From positions 992,001 through 1,056,000 of the forward strand of contig NZ_CP021431.1 in the NCBI RefSeq assembly GCF_002158905.1: a stretch of 64,000 nt of DNA. The letters are read 5' to 3'. The notes beneath the pieces are model-generated. The model was not told where the DNA came from, searched no databases, and was given only the letters and a program-made list of their open reading frames with translations. This DNA comes from Yoonia vestfoldensis (GTDB lineage: Bacteria; Pseudomonadota; Alphaproteobacteria; Rhodobacterales; Rhodobacteraceae). This document shows positions 37,571-46,749 of the stretch, piece by piece; positions within the stretch are counted from its first letter, which is position 1; the number at the start of each line of letters is the position of its first letter. Made by a program: the position numbers and the translations under genes.

Positions 37571-38491
37571 ATGTCCGACAAACCGCGCAGTTTTCAGGAA
37601 ATCATCCTGCGGCTTCAGTCCTATTGGGCGGCCAAGGGCTGTGCGATCCTGCAACCCTATGACATGGAGGTCGGGGCTGGCACCTTTCACCCCGGCACGA
37701 CCCTGCGGTCCTTGGGGGCAAAGCCTTGGGCTGCGGCCTATGTCCAGCCCTCGCGCCGTCCGACCGACGGGCGCTATGGTGAAAACCCCAACCGCTTGCA
37801 GCATTATTACCAATATCAGGTGCTGATCAAACCCAGCCCGCCCGATCTGCAAGATCTCTATCTGGGGTCGCTGGCTGCCATCGGGATCGATGCGCATCTG
37901 CATGACATCCGCTTTGTCGAGGATGATTGGGAAAGCCCGACCCTTGGCGCTTGGGGTCTGGGATGGGAGGTGTGGTGCGACGGTATGGAAGTCAGCCAGT
38001 TCACCTATTTCCAGCAGGTCGGCGGGCATGATTGCCGCCCGGTGTCGGGCGAGCTGACATACGGGTTGGAACGGCTGGCCATGTATGTGCTGGGCGTGGA
38101 TCATGTGATGGACATGCCCTTTAACGATCCTGATGCGCCGATCCCGCTGACCTATGGTGATATCTTTCGCCAGACCGAACAGGAATATGCGCGCTGGAAT
38201 TTCGACGTGGCCGATACCGACATGCTGTTGCAGCATTTCAAGGATGCAGAGGCCGAATGCCACCGCATTCTGGCGACGCCTGCGCATGATCCCAAGAAAG
38301 ATATGCCGATCATCATGGCGCATCCCGCCTATGACCAATGCATCAAGGCCAGTCATCTGTTCAACCTGCTGGATGCGCGCGGCGTGATTTCCGTCACCGA
38401 ACGGCAGGCCTATATCGGGCGGGTGCGCGCGCTGGCCAAGGCCTGTGCCGATGCCTTTGTGCAGACCGATGCCGCCGGGGCCAGTGCCTGA
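37571..38491 (+). CDS. glyQ: GlyQ, glycyl-tRNA synthetase alpha subunit
   Basis: A 306-residue class II synthetase subunit. It has the strongly conserved blocks [72 protein letters not shown] and FTYFQQVGG. It forms the alpha2beta2 enzyme with GlyS, holding the aminoacylation site. Start ATG 37571 follows AGAGGG. Its stop overlaps the next ATG (TGATG), and glyS follows after one small gene. Confidence 0.97.
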   Translation: MSDKPRSFQEIILRLQSYWAAKGCAILQPYDMEVGAGTFHPGTTLRSLGAKPWAAAYVQPSRRPTDGRYGENPNRLQHYYQYQVLIKPSPPDLQDLYLGSLAAIGIDAHLHDIRFVEDDWESPTLGAWGLGWEVWCDGMEVSQFTYFQQVGGHDCRPVSGELTYGLERLAMYVLGVDHVMDMPFNDPDAPIPLTYGDIFRQTEQEYARWNFDVADTDMLLQHFKDAEAECHRILATPAHDPKKDMPIIMAHPAYDQCIKASHLFNLLDARGVISVTERQAYIGRVRALAKACADAFVQTDAAGASA

Positions 38492-39009
38492 TGGCGCGGC
38501 TGCTGATCGTGGCAATGCTGATATTGGCCGCCGTGGTGGGTGGGGCGATGTATTATTTGCAGGTCTATGCCTATTACGAGGATGTCGCCGCCACCCAAGG
38601 CGATATCACCCTGACCAGCGCCGAGGGCGCGCCGATCACCCTGCCATTTTCGGATTTCACCGGGATCGATGCGATTTCCAGCCCGCTGCGATACCGCGCC
38701 TGCCTGACCACCGATATCGACGCAGCCACGCTGGCCACAGCGATTCCGATGCCCTTTGCCGAACCGCGTATCGCGCCGCGCTGGTTTGATTGTTTCGACG
38801 CCCGCCAGATCGGGGCCGACCTGCGCGACGGGCGGGCCAGCGCCTATCTGGGCATTGCCAATCTGCAATATGGCATCGACCGGGTGATCGCCCTCTACCC
38901 CGACGGGCGCGGCTATATCTGGCACGAGATCAACGCCTGCGGCGAAGCCGTGTTCAACCGCTATCCCGCCCCCGACACCTGCCCCCCAGCCCCCGAAAGC
39001 CTGCAATAA
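38491..39009 (+). CDS. DUF6446-like membrane-anchored protein between glyQ and glyS
   Basis: A 172-residue protein with an N-terminal hydrophobic helix (residues about 3-23, RLLIVAMLILAAVVGGAMYY) and a soluble, probably periplasmic remainder with four Cys residues (RACLTTD, FDCFDAR, NACGEAVF, DTCPPAP). It overlaps glyQ by one base and glyS by one base (TAATG), so the three are translationally coupled. Genes like this occupy the same slot in other Rhodobacterales, to my recollection annotated DUF6446. No function is known, and nothing links it chemically to glycyl-tRNA synthesis. Confidence 0.8.
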   Translation: MARLLIVAMLILAAVVGGAMYYLQVYAYYEDVAATQGDITLTSAEGAPITLPFSDFTGIDAISSPLRYRACLTTDIDAATLATAIPMPFAEPRIAPRWFDCFDARQIGADLRDGRASAYLGIANLQYGIDRVIALYPDGRGYIWHEINACGEAVFNRYPAPDTCPPAPESLQ

Positions 39010-41243
39010 TGCCTGATCTGCTGATTGAACTTTTCTCCGAGGAAATCCCGGCCCGGATGCAGGCGCGCGCCGCCGATGATCTGCGTAAGCTCGTGACGGA
39101 TGGTCTGGTCGAGGCGGGGCTGACCTATGCAGGCGCTGCCGCATTCGCCACGCCGCGCCGGTTGACGCTGGCGATTGACGGGCTGACGGGCGAAAGTCGC
39201 GCTGTGCGCGAGGAACGCAAAGGCCCCAAGGTCGGCGCGCCCGATGCCGCCATCGACGGGTTCCTGCGCGGCGCGGGGATCAGCCGCGAGGCGCTGGAAA
39301 TCCGCGACGACAAGAAGGGCCAGACCTATTTCGCCGTGATCGAAAAGCCGGGGCGCAAGGCCGCCGACATCATCGCCGAGGTGCTGGACGCCACCCTGCG
39401 CAATTTCCCTTGGCCCAAATCCATGCGCTGGGGCACGGGCAGCCTGAAATGGGTGCGCCCGCTGCAATCCATCATCTGCCTGTTGTCGGATGAGGCAGGG
39501 GCAGAGGTCGTGCCGCTGACTGTCGACGGGATCACCGCAGGGCGCAGCACGCGGGGGCATAGGTTCCTGTCGCCCGACGCCTTCACCGTGAATGGTTTTG
39601 ACGATTACGAGGCGAAATTGAAACGCGCCCATGTGATTCTGCGCGCCGATGAACGCGCCGAGGTGATCTGGAACGACGCGACCCAGCAGGCCTTTGCCTC
39701 GGGTCTGGAACTGGTCGAGGATCGCGGGTTGTTGGCCGAGGTGGCGGGGCTGGTCGAATGGCCTGTCGTCCTGCTGGGCCGGATTGATGATGCCTTTCTG
39801 GGCCTGCCGCCCGAGGTGCTGCAAACCTCGATGAAGGAACACCAGAAATTCTTTTCCGTCCGCAACCCCAAGACAGGCCGGATCGAACGCTTTGTGACCG
39901 TCGCCAATATGGCCACCGCCGATCATGGCGCGACGATTCTGGCGGGCAACCAAAAGGTGCTGGCGGCACGGCTGTCGGATGCGAAATTCTTTTGGGAAAA
40001 CGATTTGCGCACCGTCAAGGCCGAGGGGCTGGAAGGCATGGGCGCGGGGCTGGCCAATGTGACCTTCCACAACAAGCTGGGATCACAGGCCGACCGGATC
40101 GCGCGGATCGCGGCATTGGCGCGTGAAATTGCGCCGCATGTGGGCGCTGATCCCGATCTGGCCGAACAGGCGGCCCGCGTGGCGAAGGCCGATCTGCAAT
40201 CGGAGATGGTCGGCGAATTTCCCGAATTGCAGGGGCTGATGGGGTCTTATTATGCCAGAGCCGCCGGATTGGATCCGGCGGTGGCGGCCGCCTGCCAAGA
40301 CCATTATTCGCCGCTTGGCCCGTCTGATGCGGTGCCGACAGCGCCGGTATCGGTGACCGTGGCGCTGGCCGACAAGATCGACACGCTGACAGGGTTCTGG
40401 GCGATCGACGAGAAACCGACAGGGAGCAAAGATCCCTTTGCGCTGCGCAGGGCGGCACTGGGGGTTATTCGGTTGGTGTTGGAGAATGGGTTAGGAATCG
40501 CGCTTAGGAGATTTCTCTTGATAGCAATTCGGCCGAACATCGTTGCCTTACTTCAGGATGGTCATGCGAATATAGCTCAAGTCGGGCTGGTTCTATCTAC
40601 CAAGTCGGATACTGGAGAATGGGTCGATAGTAAGAGTGGGGTTTTGGACGCTTCTGATAATCTGATTGCTCGATATTTAATTGATAAGGAGCCTTCAGAG
40701 AGTGAAGTGTCTGAGGTTGCAAACCTCCTCGCCTTCTTCCACGACCGTCTCAAAGTCTACCTGCGTGACCAGGGCATCCGGCACGACATCATCGACGCCT
40801 GCATCGCGATGCCGGGCAATGACGATCTGACCCTGCTCGTCAAACGCGCCCGCGCGCTGGCGGAAACGCTCGCCACTGATGACGGCGAAAACCTGATTCA
40901 GGGGTTCAAGCGCGCCAACAACATTCTGACGCAGGCCGAGGAAAAGGACGGCGTCGAATATTCCTATGGCGCAGACTTGAAATTTGCCGAAGATGATGCC
41001 GAAAAGGCGCTATTTGCCGCCCTTGATGCTGCAGATGCAAAAATCGCCCCCGCGATGAAAGACGAAGATTTCAGCACGGCGATGACTGCTATGGCGGCAC
41101 TTCGTGGCCCGATTGACGCTTTTTTCACCGCTGTGCAGGTCAATGACGACCGGCAGGTGATCCGGCGCAACCGGCTTAACCTCTTGTCGCGCATTCGGAA
41201 AATCTGTCTTTCCGTGGCTGATCTGACGAAAATCGAAGGCTAG
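39009..41243 (+). CDS. glyS: GlyS, glycyl-tRNA synthetase beta subunit
   Basis: A 744-residue subunit for tRNA binding and recognition. The N-terminus is MPDLLIELFSEEIPARMQ; later blocks are TRGHRFL, MKEHQKFFSV, DAKFFWENDLR, HNKLGSQADRI and the HD-domain region KADLQSEMVGEFPELQGLMG. The 3' part contains LLAFFHDRLKVYLRDQGIRH. Between ALRRAALGVIRLVLENG and LLAFF (about residues 485-573) the DNA drops to about 46% GC by hand count, with rare codons (TTA, ATA, AGG, AGA), while the reading frame stays intact. Start ATG 39009 overlaps the previous stop. Confidence 0.95.
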   Translation: MPDLLIELFSEEIPARMQARAADDLRKLVTDGLVEAGLTYAGAAAFATPRRLTLAIDGLTGESRAVREERKGPKVGAPDAAIDGFLRGAGISREALEIRDDKKGQTYFAVIEKPGRKAADIIAEVLDATLRNFPWPKSMRWGTGSLKWVRPLQSIICLLSDEAGAEVVPLTVDGITAGRSTRGHRFLSPDAFTVNGFDDYEAKLKRAHVILRADERAEVIWNDATQQAFASGLELVEDRGLLAEVAGLVEWPVVLLGRIDDAFLGLPPEVLQTSMKEHQKFFSVRNPKTGRIERFVTVANMATADHGATILAGNQKVLAARLSDAKFFWENDLRTVKAEGLEGMGAGLANVTFHNKLGSQADRIARIAALAREIAPHVGADPDLAEQAARVAKADLQSEMVGEFPELQGLMGSYYARAAGLDPAVAAACQDHYSPLGPSDAVPTAPVSVTVALADKIDTLTGFWAIDEKPTGSKDPFALRRAALGVIRLVLENGLGIALRRFLLIAIRPNIVALLQDGHANIAQVGLVLSTKSDTGEWVDSKSGVLDASDNLIARYLIDKEPSESEVSEVANLLAFFHDRLKVYLRDQGIRHDIIDACIAMPGNDDLTLLVKRARALAETLATDDGENLIQGFKRANNILTQAEEKDGVEYSYGADLKFAEDDAEKALFAALDAADAKIAPAMKDEDFSTAMTAMAALRGPIDAFFTAVQVNDDRQVIRRNRLNLLSRIRKICLSVADLTKIEG

Positions 41244-41265
41244 ACGGCGCAACTGTCAACTTTGC

Positions 41266-41295
41266 TTTACGGGCGGGCTTTTCCTGCTCTATGCT
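41266..41295 (+). promoter_or_regulatory. Candidate promoter for the PPDK-like gene
   Basis: TTTACG (41266-41271) and TATGCT (41290-41295) with 18 bases between, in the 78-base gap after glyS. CTATGCT is the same -10-like string seen before ftsW and ftsZ. Confidence 0.3.
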
Positions 41296-41321
41296 GCACC
41301 TACGCAAGGAGCTATGCCGCA

Positions 41322-43874
41322 GTGCAGCAACAGATGATGTCCCCGCTGGTGACCCAGATCACGCCCGATGCGCGCATGTCCGCGGCGGTGCATGGTGACC
41401 GTGCGAAATGCCTGCAACGGCTGATCCGGCTGGATATGCCGGTGCCTGTGACGGTGGCTTTGTCGTTTGATGCGGTGCGCGATGCGGCGCTGGGCAATCT
41501 GCCGGATATGGCGGCGTTGATGGCGCCTTTCGGGCCGCAGCCGCTGTTATCCGTGCGCCCGTCGAGCGAAAATGCCGATTGGGGCGGCCCATCCGCGATC
41601 TTGAATGTGGGGATGAATGACGCGCGTTTCGCCCATATGGCGCTGGCCATGGGCGAGGCGGCGGCGGCGCGGCTCTATCTGCGCTTTGTGCAATCCTATG
41701 CGGTGCATGTGGCGCGGCTGGACCCTGACGAATTCCACCTGCCCGATCAGGCCGATGCGACCAGCCTTGGCATGATGCTGGCCGCCTATGAGGCCGAAAC
41801 CGACGAACCTTTCCCGCAAGACCCCGCCGTCCAATTGGCTGAGGTGTTGCGGTCCATGGCGCGCGCCTGGGATGGCACCTCTGCGCGGCTGTTGCGCCAG
41901 GCCAAGGGCGCGCCTGCCGATGCGGGGCTGGGCCTTGTGGTGCAGGCGATGGCGCTGGGGCTGGGGCAGGGCGAATGTGGCACCGGCATCGTGCAATTTG
42001 TCGATAGCACGACCGGCGCGCCCCGGATCACCGGCCGCTATGTCGCGCAGAACCTGCCGCAGATGGACAAGACCGATGCCGAAGGCGCGCTCTATCTGAC
42101 CCGCGATCCGCGCGGCGCGTCTTTGCAGGACCGCTGCCCAGAGACTTTCGCGCAGCTGCTGGAATGTGGCGCGCTGTGCCGCCAGCATCTGCGCGAGGAA
42201 ATGCAGGTCAAATTCACCATCGATGCGGGCAAGCTGTTCATTCTGGATGCCGTGCGGGTGCAGCGGTCCTCGCGGGCCTCGGTGCGGATTGCCGTGGCTT
42301 TGGCCGAGGATGGCGTGATCACGCGGCAAGATGCCGTGCTGCGCGTCGAACCTGTGGCCTTGTCCGAATTGCTGCACCGCCAGGTTGACCCCAATGCGCC
42401 GCGCGATGTGCTGGTGCGCGGGATCGCCGCCAGCCCGGGGGCCGCATCGGGCCGCATCGTGCTGACCGCGAATGAAGCACAGGCCAGTGCCGCGCGCGGC
42501 GAGCCTTGCGTGCTGGTCCGCCGCGAAACCACGCCCGAGGATATCCGCGGCATGCATGCGGCATCGGCCGTGCTGACGATGCGGGGCGGCATCACCAGCC
42601 ATGCCGCCGTGATCGGCCGCGGGCTTGGCGTGCCTTGTGTCGTGGGGGCGTCCGACCTGCTGATCGACCGCAAATCGGGCCGCGTCATGGCCCCTGACGG
42701 GCGCAGCTTTGCCGCCGGTGACATGATCACCGTTGATGGGACCACGGGGCAGGTGCTGGCCGGTGCGCCGCCGATGCTAGAGGCATCGCTGGACGGCGCG
42801 TTCCAGACCTTGCTGGAATGGGCCGATATGTTCCGCGATATCGGCGTGCGCGCCAATGCCGACACCCCTGCCGATGCCCAGACCGCGCGCAATTTCGCCG
42901 CTGAAGGGATCGGGCTGTGCCGCACTGAACATATGTTCTTTGAAGGCGACCGGCTGGGTGTCATGCGCGAGATGATCTTTGCCGAAAGCAGCGATGACCG
43001 CCGCGCCGTGCTGGACCGTTTGTTGCCGATGCAGCGCGCCGATTTTGCCGAATTGTTCAGCATCATGGAAGGCCGCAGCGTCTGCGTGCGCCTGTTCGAC
43101 CCGCCGCTGCATGAATTCCTGCCCTCTGACAAACCCGGCATGCGCGATCTGGCCGAACAGCTGGCGCTGCCCTTGCCCGAGGTGACCGAACGTGTCGCGG
43201 CGCTGAGCGAATATAACCCGATGCTGGGGATGCGCGGTGTGCGCTTGGGAATCGCCATCCCCGAGATTTACGACATGCAGGCGCAGGCGATCTTCGAGGC
43301 GATGGTCGCCGTCGGTGCCAAGGGTATCGCGCCTGCCGTCGATATCATGATCCCGCTGGTGTCCGCCATGCGCGAGGTCGAGCTGATGAAATCGCGGATC
43401 GAACGTGTTGCAACAAAGGTCGCAGGGCCAGCGCGTGCCACGCTGAATTACCGGCTGGGCGTGATGGTCGAAACCCCGCGCGCGGCACTGCGCGCGCAGG
43501 ACATTGCCGTTCATGCCGCGTTTTTGTCTTTTGGCACCAATGACCTGACCCAGATGACCTATGGTCTGTCGCGCGATGATGCGGGGCGGTTCATGTCCAC
43601 CTATGTCCAGCAGGGTGTCTATGCCGAAGACCCGTTCCACACGCTTGACATCGAAGGTGTGGGCGAATTGGTGGCGATGGGCGCCGAACGCGGGCGGCGT
43701 TGTCGGCCCGATGTCGTGCTGTCGATTTGCGGCGAACATGGCGGCAGCCGCAGCGCCATCGCCTTTTGCCGCGATCATAAATTCGACTATGTCTCTTGCT
43801 CGCCTTTCCGGGTGCCGGGGGCGCGGTTGATGGCCGCACAGCTGGCTTTGACAGATCAGATCATCAAACCGTGA
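41322..43874 (+). CDS. PPDK-like PEP-utilising protein with degenerate ATP-grasp site
   Basis: An 850-residue protein with the domain order of pyruvate phosphate dikinase: N-terminal nucleotide-binding region (about 20-320), phospho-His swivelling domain with GGITSHAAVIGRGLGVPCVV (His427), and the C-terminal PEP/pyruvate barrel with GLCRTEHMFF, FGTNDLTQMTYGLSRDD and SICGEHGGS (Cys803). The PEP half looks intact. In the ATP half, the residues matching the PPDK Mg-ATP ligands are changed: the expected E of DIE is Lys297, and Q and R of LQTR are Asp309 and Val311. Start GTG 41322 lies ten bases after AAGGAG. The reaction, if any, is uncertain; plain PPDK is unlikely. Confidence 0.85.
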   Translation: MQQQMMSPLVTQITPDARMSAAVHGDRAKCLQRLIRLDMPVPVTVALSFDAVRDAALGNLPDMAALMAPFGPQPLLSVRPSSENADWGGPSAILNVGMNDARFAHMALAMGEAAAARLYLRFVQSYAVHVARLDPDEFHLPDQADATSLGMMLAAYEAETDEPFPQDPAVQLAEVLRSMARAWDGTSARLLRQAKGAPADAGLGLVVQAMALGLGQGECGTGIVQFVDSTTGAPRITGRYVAQNLPQMDKTDAEGALYLTRDPRGASLQDRCPETFAQLLECGALCRQHLREEMQVKFTIDAGKLFILDAVRVQRSSRASVRIAVALAEDGVITRQDAVLRVEPVALSELLHRQVDPNAPRDVLVRGIAASPGAASGRIVLTANEAQASAARGEPCVLVRRETTPEDIRGMHAASAVLTMRGGITSHAAVIGRGLGVPCVVGASDLLIDRKSGRVMAPDGRSFAAGDMITVDGTTGQVLAGAPPMLEASLDGAFQTLLEWADMFRDIGVRANADTPADAQTARNFAAEGIGLCRTEHMFFEGDRLGVMREMIFAESSDDRRAVLDRLLPMQRADFAELFSIMEGRSVCVRLFDPPLHEFLPSDKPGMRDLAEQLALPLPEVTERVAALSEYNPMLGMRGVRLGIAIPEIYDMQAQAIFEAMVAVGAKGIAPAVDIMIPLVSAMREVELMKSRIERVATKVAGPARATLNYRLGVMVETPRAALRAQDIAVHAAFLSFGTNDLTQMTYGLSRDDAGRFMSTYVQQGVYAEDPFHTLDIEGVGELVAMGAERGRRCRPDVVLSICGEHGGSRSAIAFCRDHKFDYVSCSPFRVPGARLMAAQLALTDQIIKP

Positions 43875-44057
43875 TACACTATATCTAGTGGGCCATCTTG
43901 CGCTGCGGGCATGATGTGGTGCGATTTTATCATATTTTCACATGATTTCGGCGTTGTTCCGCCCTGCGGCCTACTAGGGGTAGACCTGGGGGGCGGATTG
44001 CCCTAAGCACCGCCCTGCCTCCGCGGGGCTTTCCGCGTGGTTGCTTTGGTACAAAGA

Positions 44058-44726
44058 ATGACGCCTTTAAAGAAAATCGCGGCTGCCATGCTGGTAGCCC
44101 CACTTGTCCTTGGTGGCATGTCCGCTGGTGCGGATACCGAAATGGCCAGCCGTCTGGCCAGCGTTCTGGGGGAAGAGCGGTCAGCGGTTTCCGTGGTGTC
44201 CGATGCGCGTATGGCGCAATTGACCAGCCTGCCACCCGCCCGCGAACGCGGCATTCCGACAGCACCTGTCGTGATCTATGACAATGATTTTCTTGATGGC
44301 CTGCCCGCCGCCTCGGGTGATGCGCAATGGCAATGCCTGGCCGAGGCGCTGTATTTCGAGGCGCGTGGCGAATCGGTGCAGGGCCAGTTCGCCGTGGGCG
44401 AGGTGATCTTGAACCGCGTCGCAAGTGCCGCCTATCCGCAATCGCTCTGCGGTGTGGTCAAGCAAGGCACCGGGCGCAAATATGCCTGCCAGTTCAGCTA
44501 TAATTGCGATGGCACGCCCAATGTGATCAATGAACCACAGGCTTGGGACCGGGCGGGCAAGATTGCCGCGCTGCTGCTGGATGGCACGCCCAGTGATCTG
44601 ACCTCTGGGGCCACGCATTTCCATACCAATGCCGTCAACCCGTCCTGGTCGCGCAGTTTCATGCGCACAACGACGATCGGCGCGCATCTTTTCTACCGCG
44701 AGCCTGTGCGCACCGCCGCGAATTAA
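44058..44726 (+). CDS. Cell wall hydrolase, SleB/CwlJ-like (hydrolase_2 family)
   Basis: A 222-residue secreted protein with a signal peptide (MTPLKKIAAAMLVAPLVLGG, cleavage probably after SAGA) and a SleB-type catalytic domain from about residue 90: CLAEALYFEARGESVQGQFA, VGEVILNRVASAAYPQSLCG, KYACQFSYNCDGTP, THFHTNAVNPSWSR. SleB-like enzymes are lytic transglycosylases or related muramidases. The conserved Glu is in YFEARGE. Start ATG 44058; an upstream in-frame codon at 44037 would precede the signal peptide. It lies upstream of the folB operon but may have its own promoter in the 183-base gap before it. Confidence 0.9.
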   Translation: MTPLKKIAAAMLVAPLVLGGMSAGADTEMASRLASVLGEERSAVSVVSDARMAQLTSLPPARERGIPTAPVVIYDNDFLDGLPAASGDAQWQCLAEALYFEARGESVQGQFAVGEVILNRVASAAYPQSLCGVVKQGTGRKYACQFSYNCDGTPNVINEPQAWDRAGKIAALLLDGTPSDLTSGATHFHTNAVNPSWSRSFMRTTTIGAHLFYREPVRTAAN

Positions 44727-44824
44727 GGTCGCAACCGGTGGCCGCGCTGTCGCGGCTGTCCTTGTCCTGCGGGCGGGGGCGCGGTATCGCTGGCGGTAAC
44801 GCCGCCAGTTGACTGGACGACCTG

Positions 44825-45745
44825 ATGACCGATGACATCCGCCTTGCCTTTGCCCATCCCAGCGAAAGGGCCGAGGCAAGCACCACCACCCCCTGCGACC
44901 GGATTTCCCTGCGCGATTATATCGTCAGCGTGGAAATCGGGGCGTTTCAGCAGGAACGCGGCACATTGCAGCGGGTGCGCTTTAACGTCGTGGTCGAGGT
45001 GCCGCGCCTGTCTGGCCCGATTGATGATGATGTGGACCGCATCCTGTCTTATGACCGCGTGACCGAGGCGATTGGCCTCGAACTCGAAGCCGAAAGGCTG
45101 AACCTGCTGGAAACACTGGCCGCGCGTGTGGCCGACCGCATCTTGCTGGAACCACAGGCGCAGCGCGTCTTTGTGCGTATCGAAAAGCTGGACCGTGGCC
45201 CCTTTGCGCTGGGGGTCGAGATCGTGCGCGCCCGCGATGGTCACGCCCCCAGCGGGCAGGCCCATATCCCCGTGCCGCATCCGCGCGTCGTGTTTTTGTC
45301 GAATGCGGCCATCGCCTCGCCGCTGCTGGGGGGCTGGATCGACCAGCTGGCCGCGATGCCGGCCCCTGTGATCATCTGCGTGGGCGCTGGCGAAACCCGC
45401 GCGCCGCAGGTGCCAAACACGCTGGCCCAACGCCGGATCGACCTTTTGGCGATTGAACAGAACGCCTGGCGGCTGGCCGTGCGCGATGCGCGCTGCGTCG
45501 TGGTGCAAACCCGCACTGAACTCGACTGGGCGATGAAGAACGGCCAGGTCAGCGTCTGGGCCCCGTCCAAGATCGTGCTGGATGCGGTTGACGGGCCATC
45601 CGCCAGCCCGGCCGATGCCGCAGCGCTTGTGGCATGGTTCGCAGGCCAGATGCAGGCGGCCGAGCTGGTCTTTGTCGGCCATGCCGCCCCTGTCACCGAT
45701 ATTGCCCTGCGTGTGCTGCCGGTCGATCAGGCGGTTCTGGCATGA
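44825..45745 (+). CDS. folB: Dihydroneopterin aldolase with an extra C-terminal domain
   Basis: A 306-residue protein, about 2.5 times the length of ordinary FolB (about 120 residues). Residues about 25-140 form the aldolase/epimerase domain: DRISLRDYIVSVEIGAFQQE, with the conserved Glu in QQERG, then ILSYDRVTEAI and the Lys of VRIEKLDRG. FolB cleaves 7,8-dihydroneopterin in folate synthesis. From about residue 145 a second domain of some 160 residues follows (HPRVVFLSNAAIASPLLGGW, VIICVGAGETR, FAGQMQAAELVFVGHAAP), which I do not recognise. It overlaps folP by four bases (ATGA). Confidence 0.87.
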   Translation: MTDDIRLAFAHPSERAEASTTTPCDRISLRDYIVSVEIGAFQQERGTLQRVRFNVVVEVPRLSGPIDDDVDRILSYDRVTEAIGLELEAERLNLLETLAARVADRILLEPQAQRVFVRIEKLDRGPFALGVEIVRARDGHAPSGQAHIPVPHPRVVFLSNAAIASPLLGGWIDQLAAMPAPVIICVGAGETRAPQVPNTLAQRRIDLLAIEQNAWRLAVRDARCVVVQTRTELDWAMKNGQVSVWAPSKIVLDAVDGPSASPADAAALVAWFAGQMQAAELVFVGHAAPVTDIALRVLPVDQAVLA

Positions 45746-46749
45746 CGCTTTACTACCGGCCCCTTGTCACGGCGGACCCGGCCGGCGATGCGCTGCCGCT
45801 GGCGGGGGGGGCGTGCCTGTTTCGCGATGTGGCAGTGCTCGAACGCGGGCAAAGGGCGCGCATCATCGCTGCGGGCGATGTGCCACCGCCGATCCTTGCG
45901 CGCCTGACCGCGCCGCGCGCGCCCGTTGCAGGGCTGGCGATGGACCGGCCGCGGATCATGGGTATTCTCAATGTGACACCCGACAGTTTCTCGGACGGGG
46001 GCGATCACGCCGATCTGGCCAGTGCGACGCTGCGCGCCCGCGCGATGCAGGCCGAGGGGGCCGAGATCATCGACATCGGCGGCGAAAGCACGCGGCCGGG
46101 TTCCGTGACCGTGCCCAATGCCGCGGAAATCGACCGCACCGCCCCGGTGATCGCCGCGATCAGGGGGCAGTCCGAGGTTGCGATCTCTATCGACACGCGC
46201 AAGGCCGATGTGGCCAAGGCCGCCATCGTGGCGGGGGCCAGCATGGTCAATGATGTCGCGGCCTTCAGCTATGATCCCGCCTTGGCGCAGGTCACGGCGG
46301 ATGCGGGGCTGCCCGTCTGCCTGATGCATGCGCAGGGCGATCCCGCGACCATGCAGAACGATCCGCGCTATGATGATGTGCTGCTGGATGTCTATGACTT
46401 TCTGGCCGCCCGCATCGCACAGGCCGAGGCGGCAGGTATCGCACGCGACGCCATCGTGATCGACCCCGGCATCGGCTTTGGCAAGACGCAGGATCACAAC
46501 CTGACCCTGCTGCGCAACCTGTCGCTGTTTCACAGCCTTGGCTGCCCGATCCTGCTGGGGGCCTCGCGCAAGCGGTTCATCGGCACGATTGGCGGCGGGC
46601 AGGATGCCAAGGACCGCGTGGCGGGGTCTGTTGCGGTGGCTTTGCACGGCCTATCGCAGGGGGTGCAGATCCTGCGGGTGCATGATACCTTCGCCACAAA
46701 ACAGGCGCTGGCACTCTGGTCGGCGATCAACGGGACAGACAGCAGATGA
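45742..46749 (+). CDS. folP: FolP, dihydropteroate synthase
   Basis: A 335-residue TIM-barrel enzyme that joins p-aminobenzoate to dihydropterin pyrophosphate, the sulfonamide target. Visible signatures are [15 protein letters not shown] (about residues 73-87), [45 protein letters not shown] and [10 protein letters not shown]. An N-terminal extension of about 65 residues before the barrel is common in alphaproteobacteria. It overlaps folB and glmM by four bases each. Confidence 0.96.
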   Translation: MTLYYRPLVTADPAGDALPLAGGACLFRDVAVLERGQRARIIAAGDVPPPILARLTAPRAPVAGLAMDRPRIMGILNVTPDSFSDGGDHADLASATLRARAMQAEGAEIIDIGGESTRPGSVTVPNAAEIDRTAPVIAAIRGQSEVAISIDTRKADVAKAAIVAGASMVNDVAAFSYDPALAQVTADAGLPVCLMHAQGDPATMQNDPRYDDVLLDVYDFLAARIAQAEAAGIARDAIVIDPGIGFGKTQDHNLTLLRNLSLFHSLGCPILLGASRKRFIGTIGGGQDAKDRVAGSVAVALHGLSQGVQILRVHDTFATKQALALWSAINGTDSR

